Assembly: GCA_014084085.1 (NCBI GenBank)
Contig: NPFB01000001.1
Span: 179,611-243,610 of the forward strand
Length of the DNA stretch: 64,000 nt
Source: Hondaea fermentalgiana
Taxonomy: Eukaryota; Sar; Bigyra; Thraustochytrida; Thraustochytriidae
Direction of reading: 5' to 3'
The notes under the pieces were generated by a model. The model saw only the letters and a program-made list of their open reading frames with translations, was not told the DNA's origin and did no database searches. A program made the translations under genes and the position numbers. Within the stretch, counting starts at the first letter, position 1. The number at the start of each line of letters is the position of its first letter. Below are positions 20,501 through 29,855 of the stretch, piece after piece.

Positions 20501-20535
20501 AACTCGTTGGCCTTTCGCCCGAGTCTCCCCTGTAG
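11509..20535 (+). CDS. Giant ubiquitin-specific protease (USP9X/USP24/USP34-like)
   Basis: Intronless, 3,008 aa. The start is the ATG in GCGACCATGGCG; the frame is open further upstream through the gap, but that sequence is promoter and antisense to ATG16. Visible domains: an N-terminal helical region; two Tudor-like barrels (about 205-260 with GDVGFVQTNASDRWMPCRV, and about 340-410 with GDMCDAQL and QWYQAIVV); long armadillo-like helical stretches; a ubiquitin-like domain near 1380-1465 (IWRLREQVANCLEL, LRIFVGGKEI); and a USP catalytic domain at about 2085-2450. The Cys box GLVNLGFICYMNSLVQQ has Cys2100, the His box SGASLNSGHYYSYIRSR has His2388, and FEFNDRVV supplies the Asn/Asp near 2408. 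The catalytic residues are intact, so an active deubiquitinase is expected. The large helical flanks and UBL match the USP9X/24/34 group. Substrates are unknown. Confidence 0.92.
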   Translation: MAPPATESTANGEAGCEEKTRNEGGDAEQQMPSLSKFQNNCSLFVRVVSKPDSPLNTTLTDFTTWINWINQGMGSPDHVAFFYRSAIPQMTTAVLKRYYNAQELPIVNEFLQKLVVALLGRLRAIIDDGFSEPEMASLVELLRPHNSFYYSYGLEEAKEWRREVHQLQMRQDLARQGHIGAARGLGPGEPAAHEDWLDAFGEGDVGFVQTNASDRWMPCRVLQVSPTNTEVEIEILELGENPSVIEVKWLPKDPKLFRPFAQDHEQTAEKVDLVPEPATGNERAQDTGSDDAGPANEDSTLHAPQVDETADGSTSSESDLGYEEEAWLQLSQKDQNWHLSLSIGDMCDAQLDEDAEDAQWYQAIVVAIEKADADNQTTSPNDLLTLTFVGFPPSKDARAARGAVSRLAPLNAKSFGRRGLQISKAVDTTYADAVVHDADDDEDALAVMRFSRNVMVSTFFVANVDTFVRHGGAETMLAYMKRYKGHVDVLQHGINLFSGMSTVLSRSVARDVLPRFLDSLTLAIEDMGQSQVRQLSKSIVSSILKRMGQIAHRFASHREAATRVEKVALLLAGKRLQSPAIMQRLDGMDLLADIIDRVTNAQSYPAGLVHRRHTAPQFSSGTDDADTTSTEAKARTRDLLSSLFVSRSLSFDMQAPQAKSNSDPAAEVRFAAPAEGPSTPKGSGPTNEFSTPPRPVGKNRDRPHDDGSGTSSSGPAPFASGSSAPAVDICYEYARVPVAWSITKTSLSNWIVSARVIENAVRGPLAHSEMAKRATRLLVFLSEAKSIPKDMLAHIWKGIDEAKGSDRELAEAILRMIAGTVPSLSLVETEEVLHLFSADSGAKSASPKALEVLREVCKSPHIPPDSGRPPSVKAATLLFDLALQDGQNAQAVSSAALDELRAVVAYHASVDMMRAFGSKSRKTPVEPASGGSQQQPGQENSQTQVSSQAAMMLTNVLTAAQAATAGCGLDEDGKTLREALFRRALTQLDKDQASVLPALRVLQVILRSYPRRSELGTPKEDDLAEHLSGRESREDVVEWLALRHALVDVCFQSCERMSTQAAASGLGVHVSNDHAPALLAELDFVLVLLSESNLVLSKEQIHKLWTALVTSESANRADREACFRFLAYCAMDRENEDEKEEERVKSVESDAHGANRGTMVGMDEGTLRAVFADLLGSRARWQKAEEDPDPSVAWPAEAMTSLQLAALQLNRFQGRLNWERSHLDPSAARKGTQGELFFMKTPASANAAAPKMNTVRVTAPESLEGEDVLWYLALHARSDDTARRAADVLCRLHLGAVLAPEASLQYREVFLEKCMQHLQESTTEATKSFARGSHAAIRCLGLVRPLLLLTEHQTSVLCDILGADAWRRVAPHAASTVGQSFEVTVVNNFRGSPGHNTKSVIMVSTKDPIWRLREQVANCLELDSPSRLRIFVGGKEIKLEAGSRLIRDVHGLSPGVTLLSCEKPPAAVAADAALRERVLGVQPGPSNADDLPEVTRPDPRAEELEAPERKVLAQKKLAALPSVVLASNKRYSELLFQLLDACAEASSSRGRDPTHEGVANALAADVWRLLQALPSNEGFKRTERLVEELRKESGSLLKLLYVVELVESLFASDDSTQEAEAQQFIKSDGVQHLSARLTEVTSRAPSELGQMASFGFRAAQLLSVLGKLVRLSFFITAASLEASTVENSEAHKFVLGLMPRMTTLVRLQKEVDLSGLVMMDIATAFPFEPLRPITTTTATAVHDNSAPNAGEEASTASQQVNLATPELASLRHAVKLLAPVAGEAEAETAARAAEAALKAFILKPLEPTGIPSDLLPGVKRSLLILCAFGVGAWALSSLRNASTENLLVYLQEGLARADGPVPTITRFAFRNAFQRLARIDVELGARTLSALARVSPPLRPATASDQYFSLFEQLICSPEIAKRASQEHTFIGPLMESVRLVLGSSDTDEELLEGYFHVLSCGMSQTGPDEALDIVHLLLSDCLFPVHDTESVPHGVTASANPSVRMSAFQVLTKAVIAHPNLWEKLVGPRLREVCSISLNDLHEFQVQKSAIVARPTQGPATQQEAAKPLSSSACWSIDLGSDRRAPCGFVGLVNLGFICYMNSLVQQVFNIPRLRYGILRARLADANGSVSEEGKSPEDGKVTDVQRDVLQEIQRMMVALDLSVKQAYNPSGWCQAFKDEQGQPVNLFEQQDAHEFFNSLCDRIDEMLDKSGQPKLMTKAIGVSIANQLICVDPAISGDGSGETLQRENPSVREYCLTQELGDGITSLHESLRNFVGGEVINDYSWEERDNAKLRTLKRQCIAELSDVVFVHLKRFRLNWATLMTEKINSRFEFPLEIDFFPYTKEGLEWKGDANDEARYGSRGKEYYHFELAGIVVHSGASLNSGHYYSYIRSRFGTGVGQWFEFNDRVVKPFDINTLEEATFGGGSRVSSYGVEIPSVSNAYMLVYERRQKVQAEADFMGAEAASYVAQGAGIPEAARLRLMPEGMADAVVQQNRVIGAVQRVLEPGIAMLFKKIAQTETRGSSASSKPSDMFIVDATVYALDTLARATYGRSELPDLLMGLQGLLVGNVVAARSCLEALTDRSASHNLLGDLLLQQQGSEDVRESAGALLGLLLAEASGLDASNPESAWSGLEAFLTQLVEIPLANGHVRANLRTHTQWWSVVHVAARHFARAREYLAKHGVIAHVIDMFMGSASPLRGAWSDFPSLGPEPAPELLADVCGVLEADWTEAFGVVRELCVGGEASLDEPGWSALQVADVLEQSLLHLHRFEQEHSLRSPRQTPAVSLGDIYGTLSQHDAKVRAAVFDALVRHISGATRHGLSLYFATLEQVLQGTNDLVHAEAALRQPFAEIVALHAMDTLYLCEFTRLALGLYLEQPVPFLLFPEDEEAREEAVVLPWLAGTMQYLAEHVETSSRLAAEHGAGGKVNMTEENENDAPELVAPAQLAAQSSGADTAGESDAPRIPQEDFELLSTMYDDILELLHGIDAGDADLDELVGLSPESPL

Positions 20536-21589
<1,054 letters not shown>

Positions 21590-22376
21590 AAATAAACAAA
21601 CTCTAATTTGCAGCAACTTTGACTCTCATGACAGTTAGTTGATTTTCATGCTTGAGTTTCGCTCTGGTATACATGGATGAAAGAAACTCTTGATCCTCTT
21701 TGAAGAGGAGTCGCGCAAGGCAATCCGCTGCCAATGCTTCATTTTGCTATATGCCGACAATTTCATCCGCTGCCAATGCTTCATTTGATATATGCCGACA
21801 ATTTCATCCGCTGCCAATGCTTCATTTGATATATGCCAACGATTCCACCTAACAAGACTCCGTCAAGTAGCAAATTCAAAGTTCACTTGAAAGAACCATG
21901 GTGGGAGAGAAATTTCGCTGGAGTTGTGGTTCTGCTGCCAGCACATTGGCCACCGTCCTGACTGCCTTTGACCACGGGGCTGAACATTGGCGGTCTGGCC
22001 CAGGATCACTTTCGCTTATCCTCTTACCTACTTCCACCGCCTGCCTATGATATGATTACGACGGTCTTCCCAAGCCCACCGAACTAGGCCTGCAAGCAAG
22101 CAAGTAAACCCTTCTGACCGTTGAGTGGCGTTAGACCAGTTTTCATAAGACCCCGTGTCAGTCTCATATAATAATTGATCGAATGTTTACTTGTCGTGTT
22201 TTTTTTTCCAATGAATAATTAGATGACTTCTCCGTGCGCTCTCAAGGCGCGAGTGCACGCACGGTGATTCGCTCGGCGATGCCGGTGGAGAAAGGAAAGC
22301 GTCTTCGTGCAGAGTTCTTGCCCACAAAGGTCTCCGTCTGCGCGGAAGCGCACGAGTTCCGAGAGCGCAAGTCGAG
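21590..22376. other. Intergenic region with short tandem repeat
   Basis: Besides the three-copy repeat at 21723-21846, this stretch has lower GC than its neighbours and no recognisable gene. The last 150 bases before the calpain start are GC-rich and probably contain its promoter or leader. Confidence 0.6.
21723..21846. repeat. Three-copy 41-42 bp tandem repeat
   Basis: Units start at 21723, 21765 and 21806. Each contains GCTGCCAATGCTTCATTT followed by ATATGCC(A/G)AC. Copies 1 and 2 are nearly identical; the third diverges at its end. Confidence 0.9.
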
Positions 22377-25300
22377 ATGGGGCCGCTGGAGCAGATGGAA
22401 TGGGTTGCCTCTGCTGCGAGGAGACGTACGGTATTTTGCACGGACGATGAGGAGGGCGAGAGCGCATTTGACGAGGACAACCTGAAGGGTCTCGCGAGGA
22501 GGCAGGCCAGCGTCGAGGGCCGCGTGCGGGAGTTTGTCACAGCTCAAATAGCAAGTCTCAAGGCAAATGCACGCCTTGACGAATCGCGACGCTGGACCGA
22601 TCCAGAGTTTGGACCGAATGAGGGTGATCCTGACGGGCGACGCTCGCTCTTTCGAAATCCTCGCAAGTCCACCCCTGGCTATCCGCAACCGCATGAAATT
22701 GCATGGCTTCGCCCTGGGTACTCGGACGAATCGGACGTAATCGAGGACCAATTTTGCGACAATGCAATATTGTTTCGTCAGCCGTCAACGGAGGCAACGC
22801 TCGTCCAGGGTAAACTCGGAGACTGCTGGCTTTTAAATGCTCTTGCAGTGGCTTCGACGCGCGCAGGTCTGATTGAGTCTGTCTTCTGGCGCCGCGATGA
22901 CTTCAAAGACTTTGGCATCTTCGTGTGTCGCTTTTTCAAAGACGGGGCATGGTATTACGTTATTGTCGATGACCGCATTCCAGTGGTGGCCGGTGAGCAC
23001 GGTCAGCCATGCTTTGCACACACCAAGGATCCTAGCGAACTGTGGCTTCCCCTTTTGGAAAAAGCGTACGCCAAGCTTCACATGAGCTATGACAGTCTCA
23101 CCGGAGGAGACCTTGAAGTTGCTCTGCGGGAGATCTCAGGATGGGCCACATGTAAACGCTTGCTCTCTGCTTTCGATATCGAATCTCCGCTTCAGGACCT
23201 CGATGCTACTTGGAGGTATCTGCGCACCGCGCTCGACTACGGTTCAGCTATCGGATGCATCGCTCGTCCCGAAGATCGAAAAGAGTCTGCAACGATGCTG
23301 CAGCAATTGCCAAATAACTCGCAGTCATCATCGCAGGCCATGGCACGCAAAAAGTCGGACCCCAACGCGAGTCTGCAGGAGGATAGCGTATTGCCCGCTG
23401 CCCTCCGCGGTCTCGAAACTAGACATGCGTACAGCATTGTCGCAGCCAAAACGGTCCGGGCGACCCGCGTCGTTCTCGTGCGCAACGTTTGGGGCTTTGG
23501 ACAATGGAAGGGGCCGTGGAGTCGTGGAAGCCCCGAGTTTGCAGCACACGAGAAAGACTTGCAATCCCTGTTTCCTCATCGCGATCTCGACCGCAACGAA
23601 TGCTTTCTTATGGCCTACGAAGACTTCACCGCTCGGTTCTCGTCTCTTATTTACACGATTCAGCTCAAAACCGTCTTTGCTCTCGACCAGCTCATCAGTG
23701 TTGGCTCACAATGGAGTGGAGCACGTGTGGCGCGAGGCAGGTGGACCAAATCTTCTTCAGGAGGAGGGCCGGATCGTGAGACGTGGAATACGAATCCGTT
23801 TTTCCGCTTCCGAGTAGTTCACGCACAAACGAGAGTGTACGTGCAAGTTTCCTTGCGCGATCATCGCATGGCGACAGGTCGCCGTCTTTGCGATACACTC
23901 TACTCCTTTACAATCTGCAGACTTGACGTAAAGGACAAATCCCGCCCCGTTCGACCCGTATCCCGAGAACCAGTACCGGGCAGCTCGCCAGGGGAGGCGC
24001 AGCCCATGTACACGTACTCCACGAGTTGCGAAAAGGAGATTTTTCTCTCTGCAGGGGACTATGCGCTCGTTCCACATACCTTTGATCGTGGTCACGTCGA
24101 CGACTTTGTACTCACAATGTACTTTGACAAGAGCATCTTCCTCGAGAACAGCGAGGCTCTGGGCGAGGACGAAAAGGAAGTTGTGACCAGAAATCCGTTT
24201 CAAGACTCTTATGTTCCCCAAGGCGACGAGTCGATGCCGCAGCCTGGGGGAGAGATGAATGATCAAGAAACTCCTGTCTTGGCAGTCAACGAAGATCAAC
24301 GCGAACAAGCTCGGGCTCTTCGCGCGGAACTCTTCAAGGAAAGACTTGCAGCTATTGCTGAGGAAAGAGGCATCTCACAGCAAAGCATCCTTGCAGCTTT
24401 TCAGGGCTATGGGAGACTCAGCCGGGTCGACTTTAAGCGTTCCATGGTTGACTTACACTTTAGTGTGAGCGAGATACCGGACGCTGACTTTGAGGCCCTG
24501 GCATATCCAGAGACAACCGTTAGCTGCGCCAAGATTCGAGGCATCTTCGAGCAGAATATGCTAAGACAGACACTCTTCGAGTCCCGCCCCGGAGAGCATG
24601 CCGATGACCTCATGTTTCGCCCGCCCGTCACAGCGCCGGGGCAGCTGTCCATTACGGTTCACGAGGCCCAAGATCTCGTGCTGAAGGATGATGGACAGAA
24701 CAATACGCAGCTTCTGCGGTTCACACCAGCGCAATCGAACGAATCGCAAAAATTGCGAGCTGTGCAACGAAGTGAAGTTATGCGCGTCGATGGCAAGCTC
24801 GTCATTCTTTGCTCGTGGCTCGTTCCATTGAATGCAGACCTTGCGGCGGTTCTTCGTGCGAGTCGCCCTGTGGGCGGGGACAATTTATGTGTCCCTGTTG
24901 CCTATGAAGTAGCAAGTGGGCTGGAATACAGCTTTACGAGCAGTCCCTGGTTATGGGTTTTTGATCACGAGCTTCATGACGCTGCGTTCTGGAAAAATCA
25001 CTTTGTAGCATGGGCCACAGACTCGAGACTGTGCATCGAAGCAATTCCCAATGTACTCCGGTCTTCCTTGGACCACGACAAGGCCAACGAGCCGTTTTCA
25101 TCGCCTCGAAGCGCTGCGTATGTTCCGGATCGCAGACGTGTCGTTCATGATATCCTTGAGAAACTCAGAACTCAAGCCCCGCAAGGGCATGAAGAAGTCA
25201 CGAGTCCTGCGACTTCCATGGACAATGATGCTGTTGCGATGAATGAGAAGAATCAAAGCTGGGCTGAACCGCGCCCAAAGACCCATCCTCTTGCAGCAAG

Positions 25301-28300
25301 TCTCAGAGTCGTAGAAACCTTGTATTCGGCATCAAACAGACTTGCAGCGCTTGATCGGGAGCGCAATGTAGCTTTGTGGAAGCTGCAGTCCTATTCTGGA
25401 TCTGCACGACGCGCCATGTCGCGAAAGGTTGTTGCTCGGGGGATTATACCAAAGGAATTGACCGCGTCGTCCGAAGAACTCGCAAAACTTGAGCAGGTGT
25501 CCGAAAATCCGGCATCGATCACCCCAAACCCCGAGACGTCAGACACGGAAGCCTCGACGACGGAAGCCCTCAAGGCCGACGATGCACTGGTGAGCCTCTT
25601 TCTTTCGAGCATATTCGGTGATACCATTCTTGGTCAAGTCTTCGAGGCAATCATGTACGGACGCGACGCCGAGATTCAAGCTGGAGGTTGGACGAGCGGG
25701 TCTTCCGACGAGATGAATGAAGGGAGCGTGGGGTCTTCCATCGTCACACTGAATAAAGACGAACGGCTCGTGTACTCGGGAATGGTCCCAATGGTGGGCG
25801 AAGCCAAGGTGCTAAAGCATCAGCTCTCAAGATCTGCAAATTTGCAAGCATGGTTTGACAAGTTCGACAGGGATGGAAATGGTCTGATTGAACCACGAGA
25901 GTTTGAGCGCGCTCTTGAGGCGCTCGGCTTTCGACTCTCGGCTTCGGAGCTTCAAAGCCTTTTGACGCATCTCGACACGAATGGCGACGGTCAAATCAAC
26001 CCTGATGAGTTTATTGCTTTCGTGAACGCAGAGACCGATTCTGCGGCGCTCTCGGAAAGCGAAGTTCTCTTGGAGCATGTGGTATCGGCACTTGCGAGTT
26101 CCGGCATTAATCGCGAAGCACTCACTCAGCCTTGGTCTGTGGGTCTCGACTGGTTCAAATTGCGGCATTTTGCATCGCAACTGCGAGAGCTGACAATGAC
26201 ATGTCCATTGCTTGCGCAGCGTTCCCTTTTCATGGCTGCACCCAAGGCAGTGGGGATTCGCGCATACCGCGTTGCGCATCTTTTTGAGACCAAGGAGGCC
26301 TTTGCAGCATTTCTTGCACGACACCATGAACATCATGCCTCGGAGCAAAATCAGGAAGCGCCTCCGGTCCGTTCACCCGAGCGTGCGCGGAGTATGCTAC
26401 GTTGCATCGTCGAAGCTGTGCAGCGTGGTGGCGAGGTGTCGGCGACCTTGCCACCGGTTGGCAACCGCGATGGCGGGAAAACAGACTTTGACCTGGACAT
26501 GATTTTGGAGCGACTTCCCAAGTTTCTCTCTCGCCACTCGTCTGTTTCCGTGAGCGAGAAGATCAAGTCGGGGGAGCTCGCTCGTGGCATTCTTGAAGCC
26601 TACGCACGAGCAGAGGTGGCCGCATCCGTTCAAGCAACAAGTCCCGACGCTGAAAGTGAAGACACGGTCGTTCGCGCCGTGCTCGAGCGGTACGCAACAG
26701 ACGTGGGCTCGAATGTGGGACGAGAAGGGATTGAGGAGGATGAGGGACGACCAGGTTCCGTTACCCTGACAATTGCAGAAGAAATGCGCATGCTTGTGGA
26801 TGATGCGCTGATCCGTTGCAAGGCAAGCCATGTGAATCGCGCCGTGCTTGCACGCATGCTTTCACCAGATCGTGTGCTGGCAGTCTCACTTAAATTGCGT
26901 CACGCGTTGCGCCAACAACGAGCTCTACGGGACAATCCGTCACTCTTTCTAGTCGACGTGTATGTATGTACGGAAAAACAAACGACAGGAAGCAACGGAG
27001 ACGTGGAGCGACGTGTACGGGTGTCGCCCGAACTGGACGTGGTGTATCGGCGAGACCGAGGAAGTGTCAGGATCGAGCGAAACAAAGTAAATGAGGATTC
27101 CTCCAAGAACACGCTGCGAATCTACGCGCGCAATCCGTGCAATGGACGGGTGCTCGAACTGGATAAGGTCTTGATTGACGACAACCTTGTCGCGAAGCTA
27201 CCGAAAGCAAGTCTAGGCCCGGGTGGTTGGACTTATGAGGTGGCATCGGACGCCAAGGTTCGTATGTCTTCAGATGAGCCAAAGGAGTTCGCAATGTCGG
27301 ATCTCCGTGAAGTGCATGTGTTGCAAGAGCTCGTTGCGCGTCTTTCGATGTGCAAATCTGTCAGCAGCGAAGAGACGAATCGCTTGGCTTTGCATCTTCG
27401 GGAGTGCCCAGAAAAGGTCAACTTCGTGCGAAGAATGCTCGATAGCTTGAATGAATCGTCCTTCTTTGTGCAAGTGACGGATGTCGCGGTCCATTTTCGC
27501 GCCGACCGCGGAGAGACGGGCATTTCTGGCTTTGGCAGCTGCAAGAGTGCCGTTGTTGCTGCGTTGCGTGAGCAGCAGGGCGGCCGTTTGGCGGCTGCAC
27601 TGAGCACGTTAGACGTCACGCTGCAAGTGGTGTTTGAGGAGACGCAGGGGGACTTTCGCGAGGAGATGACGTGGGCCGAGTTTGCTGCATACCTTGCAGA
27701 AGAGCGTAATTCTCTTGTCGAAGTTTGCGTCCGACCCGGCAAGCGCTCGTTGGTGACCCGCACTGCGCTTGACGGTGGTCGTAATCCAGTCTTTGCGGAC
27801 TCCTCGCTCGCCGTGCCCTTTGCGCCAGCGTCAAGCGCAAGCCGGAACTTGGTCGTGACAAGAGTTTGCCGACTTGCCAAGTCTGCCATGGACTCTCGTC
27901 CATTGTACGCAGTGTTGTTCGTGCATCATGTGGAAGACCCAAGCAGCTCGCGCTTGGGGGTCGTCGCCTATGATCCTCGCTCAAACGACGAATTTGCAGT
28001 CGTTGTTAAGACGATAAAAAGAAGGCGCCAAGACCACGGACGCGCACGAGGGCGGGCACGTCCGAGGCTTTTGGACTGGGGTTCACCGAAAAAGCGCGCG
28101 CAAAAACAGCCCTTTGGGTCTCGAGATCAGAATGATGCCGGGAATCAAACGTCCGAAACGCTACCTGGAGCATATAGCGCGGAAACGCTTGCCGTTCTGG
28201 ACAAGTACGGTGTCGTGCAAGGCGACTCAACCGCAGGCGTAGAGCTGGAAACCTCGTTTCCTCTGCAGGACGATCGTGCGTGGGACGAGCTCTTGGAACA

Positions 28301-29855
28301 CTTGTGTCTCGGATCGTGCCTCACGCCTCATGTTGAAGCCACAGTGTATAATGTTGGCGGGGAAGCCATGATCTCCGCTGGGTCCGCAAGTCGTGGCGAG
28401 GCTGTGACCAGGAGGGAGATTGGCAAGGCGCGCTTTCCGCTGTCGATCGTGACGGAAAGCCCCGGTGTGGGTCTCACGCGCTGGCTGAGTCTTGTCGATG
28501 AAAAGCACGGGGAATGTGGCAGATTGCGCGTGAGCTTTCGCTTTGACGATTCGTCTATGATTGCTGCAAAGGAAAACGCCAAGGTGTCTGAATCCAAGAA
28601 AACTAGCTCGCGAAACGAGGGTGCAGGTCGCGGCGTCAGTGCGGTGAATGGACAAGTAAAGGAGGAAGAGAAGAAGGGGATGGAAGAGGAGCAAAAGGAC
28701 ACCTCGAGCATGTCGAGTGACAAGTTTGCAATTCCTGCAGGAGGGGATGAGATGCTGCCAGCCAACATTTCAGGTGGCGGCGATGGCAAGGAAGACTCAT
28801 CCTTGGAGCTCGTCCACCGCCGCGCTCAAACCGCCAAAGACTATGCGGTGCTTGCCCAGCGTCTCCGAGAAGAAATGCTCGAAGCGAAGACGAAACTAGC
28901 CGAGAGCGAGCGAGCTCGCGGCGAACTGGAACAGACTGTGTCTCGAAACGAAGATCGACTACGCCAGACGCGTGGCGAGCTCGAGCATCAGCAGCGGAGG
29001 CTTCGGGAAGCCGAGGCGCAAGTGCGTGCAGCGGAGCCCCAGAAACCGAAACGTGGTGCTGACGCCAAAACCTTGGAGGAGCACGCGCGTGAGAAGCGCG
29101 AGCACGAAGCACGCCTTCGGGAACTCGATGTGCTGCGCGAAGACAACGAGAAGCTGCGGATGGTCACGGATACGCGCGAAACAAAGTTGCGAAGCGAGCT
29201 CCAACAGCTGCGTACGCAGCTGCAAGAGACTGAGCTCAAGCTTCGCGTTGAAGCGACGGAAAAGCAGGAGCTCTTGGGATCCGTGGAGCGCGCCAATGCG
29301 GAGGCGCACGAAGGGCTGGCTCGTACGTCAGCTCGTGTGGCTGCGAACATCCTTGCCTCTGGCAATACTACACGCGGAGGAGGCATTTCGCGTAAGCCTC
29401 GTGAGCAGCGCGAGCGTGAGCGTCGACGACGAGACGAGTGGCTGCAAACTCGCTTGCAGGCTGACTACAAAACCTATCGCCGAGAATTCGACGGTTGTGT
29501 TGGCGAGGTTGAGCGCCAGTTGCGCGCCCGTCGGCCCGACGATCCTCGGCGGCCTCTCAAGGCGTTCGAGCAGCTCTTACTTGCGCAGGCGGTGGTGACA
29601 CATCCAGAACCGCGTGTTACTGCCGAGGGATTCGAGGAGGCGCTTGCAAACTTTGGACTCGTGGCCTCACCCCGGGACCTTGATCTTCTCAAGGCGCATT
29701 TCGACACGCATTCGGACGGCACGCTGGCCGTCGATGATTTCCTCGATACTCTGCGCGACCACATGGAAGAGTCGGACGCACTCGCAGCTTCCGGTGCAGC
29801 CACCGCCACCCATGGTTTCCGCGGCGTCCAGGCTGTGCAGCGGAAGCGATACTGA
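22377..29855 (+). CDS. Giant calpain-family cysteine protease with EF-hands and coiled coil
   Basis: Intronless, 2,492 aa, first ATG of the frame. The N-terminal calpain core is complete: QGKLGDCWLLNAL with Cys150, RHAYSIVAAK with His350 and VRNVWGFGQWKG with Asn370. A C2-like calpain domain follows (about 420-590). Further on come a C2-like stretch (LSITVHEAQDLVLKDDG, about 755) and a calmodulin-like EF pair with intact loops DRDGNGLIEPREF (from 1164) and DTNGDGQINPDEF (from 1200). Two more possible beta-rich modules (about 1525-1620 and 1780-1880), a charged coiled coil (about 2140-2330) and a C-terminal degenerate EF-like pair (FDTHSDGTLAVDDF, about 2440) complete the protein. Calcium control is expected from the EF loops. 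Classical calpains are about 700 aa, so this is a multi-domain form of the kind seen in protists. No membrane segment is obvious. Confidence 0.9.
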   Translation: MGPLEQMEWVASAARRRTVFCTDDEEGESAFDEDNLKGLARRQASVEGRVREFVTAQIASLKANARLDESRRWTDPEFGPNEGDPDGRRSLFRNPRKSTPGYPQPHEIAWLRPGYSDESDVIEDQFCDNAILFRQPSTEATLVQGKLGDCWLLNALAVASTRAGLIESVFWRRDDFKDFGIFVCRFFKDGAWYYVIVDDRIPVVAGEHGQPCFAHTKDPSELWLPLLEKAYAKLHMSYDSLTGGDLEVALREISGWATCKRLLSAFDIESPLQDLDATWRYLRTALDYGSAIGCIARPEDRKESATMLQQLPNNSQSSSQAMARKKSDPNASLQEDSVLPAALRGLETRHAYSIVAAKTVRATRVVLVRNVWGFGQWKGPWSRGSPEFAAHEKDLQSLFPHRDLDRNECFLMAYEDFTARFSSLIYTIQLKTVFALDQLISVGSQWSGARVARGRWTKSSSGGGPDRETWNTNPFFRFRVVHAQTRVYVQVSLRDHRMATGRRLCDTLYSFTICRLDVKDKSRPVRPVSREPVPGSSPGEAQPMYTYSTSCEKEIFLSAGDYALVPHTFDRGHVDDFVLTMYFDKSIFLENSEALGEDEKEVVTRNPFQDSYVPQGDESMPQPGGEMNDQETPVLAVNEDQREQARALRAELFKERLAAIAEERGISQQSILAAFQGYGRLSRVDFKRSMVDLHFSVSEIPDADFEALAYPETTVSCAKIRGIFEQNMLRQTLFESRPGEHADDLMFRPPVTAPGQLSITVHEAQDLVLKDDGQNNTQLLRFTPAQSNESQKLRAVQRSEVMRVDGKLVILCSWLVPLNADLAAVLRASRPVGGDNLCVPVAYEVASGLEYSFTSSPWLWVFDHELHDAAFWKNHFVAWATDSRLCIEAIPNVLRSSLDHDKANEPFSSPRSAAYVPDRRRVVHDILEKLRTQAPQGHEEVTSPATSMDNDAVAMNEKNQSWAEPRPKTHPLAASLRVVETLYSASNRLAALDRERNVALWKLQSYSGSARRAMSRKVVARGIIPKELTASSEELAKLEQVSENPASITPNPETSDTEASTTEALKADDALVSLFLSSIFGDTILGQVFEAIMYGRDAEIQAGGWTSGSSDEMNEGSVGSSIVTLNKDERLVYSGMVPMVGEAKVLKHQLSRSANLQAWFDKFDRDGNGLIEPREFERALEALGFRLSASELQSLLTHLDTNGDGQINPDEFIAFVNAETDSAALSESEVLLEHVVSALASSGINREALTQPWSVGLDWFKLRHFASQLRELTMTCPLLAQRSLFMAAPKAVGIRAYRVAHLFETKEAFAAFLARHHEHHASEQNQEAPPVRSPERARSMLRCIVEAVQRGGEVSATLPPVGNRDGGKTDFDLDMILERLPKFLSRHSSVSVSEKIKSGELARGILEAYARAEVAASVQATSPDAESEDTVVRAVLERYATDVGSNVGREGIEEDEGRPGSVTLTIAEEMRMLVDDALIRCKASHVNRAVLARMLSPDRVLAVSLKLRHALRQQRALRDNPSLFLVDVYVCTEKQTTGSNGDVERRVRVSPELDVVYRRDRGSVRIERNKVNEDSSKNTLRIYARNPCNGRVLELDKVLIDDNLVAKLPKASLGPGGWTYEVASDAKVRMSSDEPKEFAMSDLREVHVLQELVARLSMCKSVSSEETNRLALHLRECPEKVNFVRRMLDSLNESSFFVQVTDVAVHFRADRGETGISGFGSCKSAVVAALREQQGGRLAAALSTLDVTLQVVFEETQGDFREEMTWAEFAAYLAEERNSLVEVCVRPGKRSLVTRTALDGGRNPVFADSSLAVPFAPASSASRNLVVTRVCRLAKSAMDSRPLYAVLFVHHVEDPSSSRLGVVAYDPRSNDEFAVVVKTIKRRRQDHGRARGRARPRLLDWGSPKKRAQKQPFGSRDQNDAGNQTSETLPGAYSAETLAVLDKYGVVQGDSTAGVELETSFPLQDDRAWDELLEHLCLGSCLTPHVEATVYNVGGEAMISAGSASRGEAVTRREIGKARFPLSIVTESPGVGLTRWLSLVDEKHGECGRLRVSFRFDDSSMIAAKENAKVSESKKTSSRNEGAGRGVSAVNGQVKEEEKKGMEEEQKDTSSMSSDKFAIPAGGDEMLPANISGGGDGKEDSSLELVHRRAQTAKDYAVLAQRLREEMLEAKTKLAESERARGELEQTVSRNEDRLRQTRGELEHQQRRLREAEAQVRAAEPQKPKRGADAKTLEEHAREKREHEARLRELDVLREDNEKLRMVTDTRETKLRSELQQLRTQLQETELKLRVEATEKQELLGSVERANAEAHEGLARTSARVAANILASGNTTRGGGISRKPREQRERERRRRDEWLQTRLQADYKTYRREFDGCVGEVERQLRARRPDDPRRPLKAFEQLLLAQAVVTHPEPRVTAEGFEEALANFGLVASPRDLDLLKAHFDTHSDGTLAVDDFLDTLRDHMEESDALAASGAATATHGFRGVQAVQRKRY

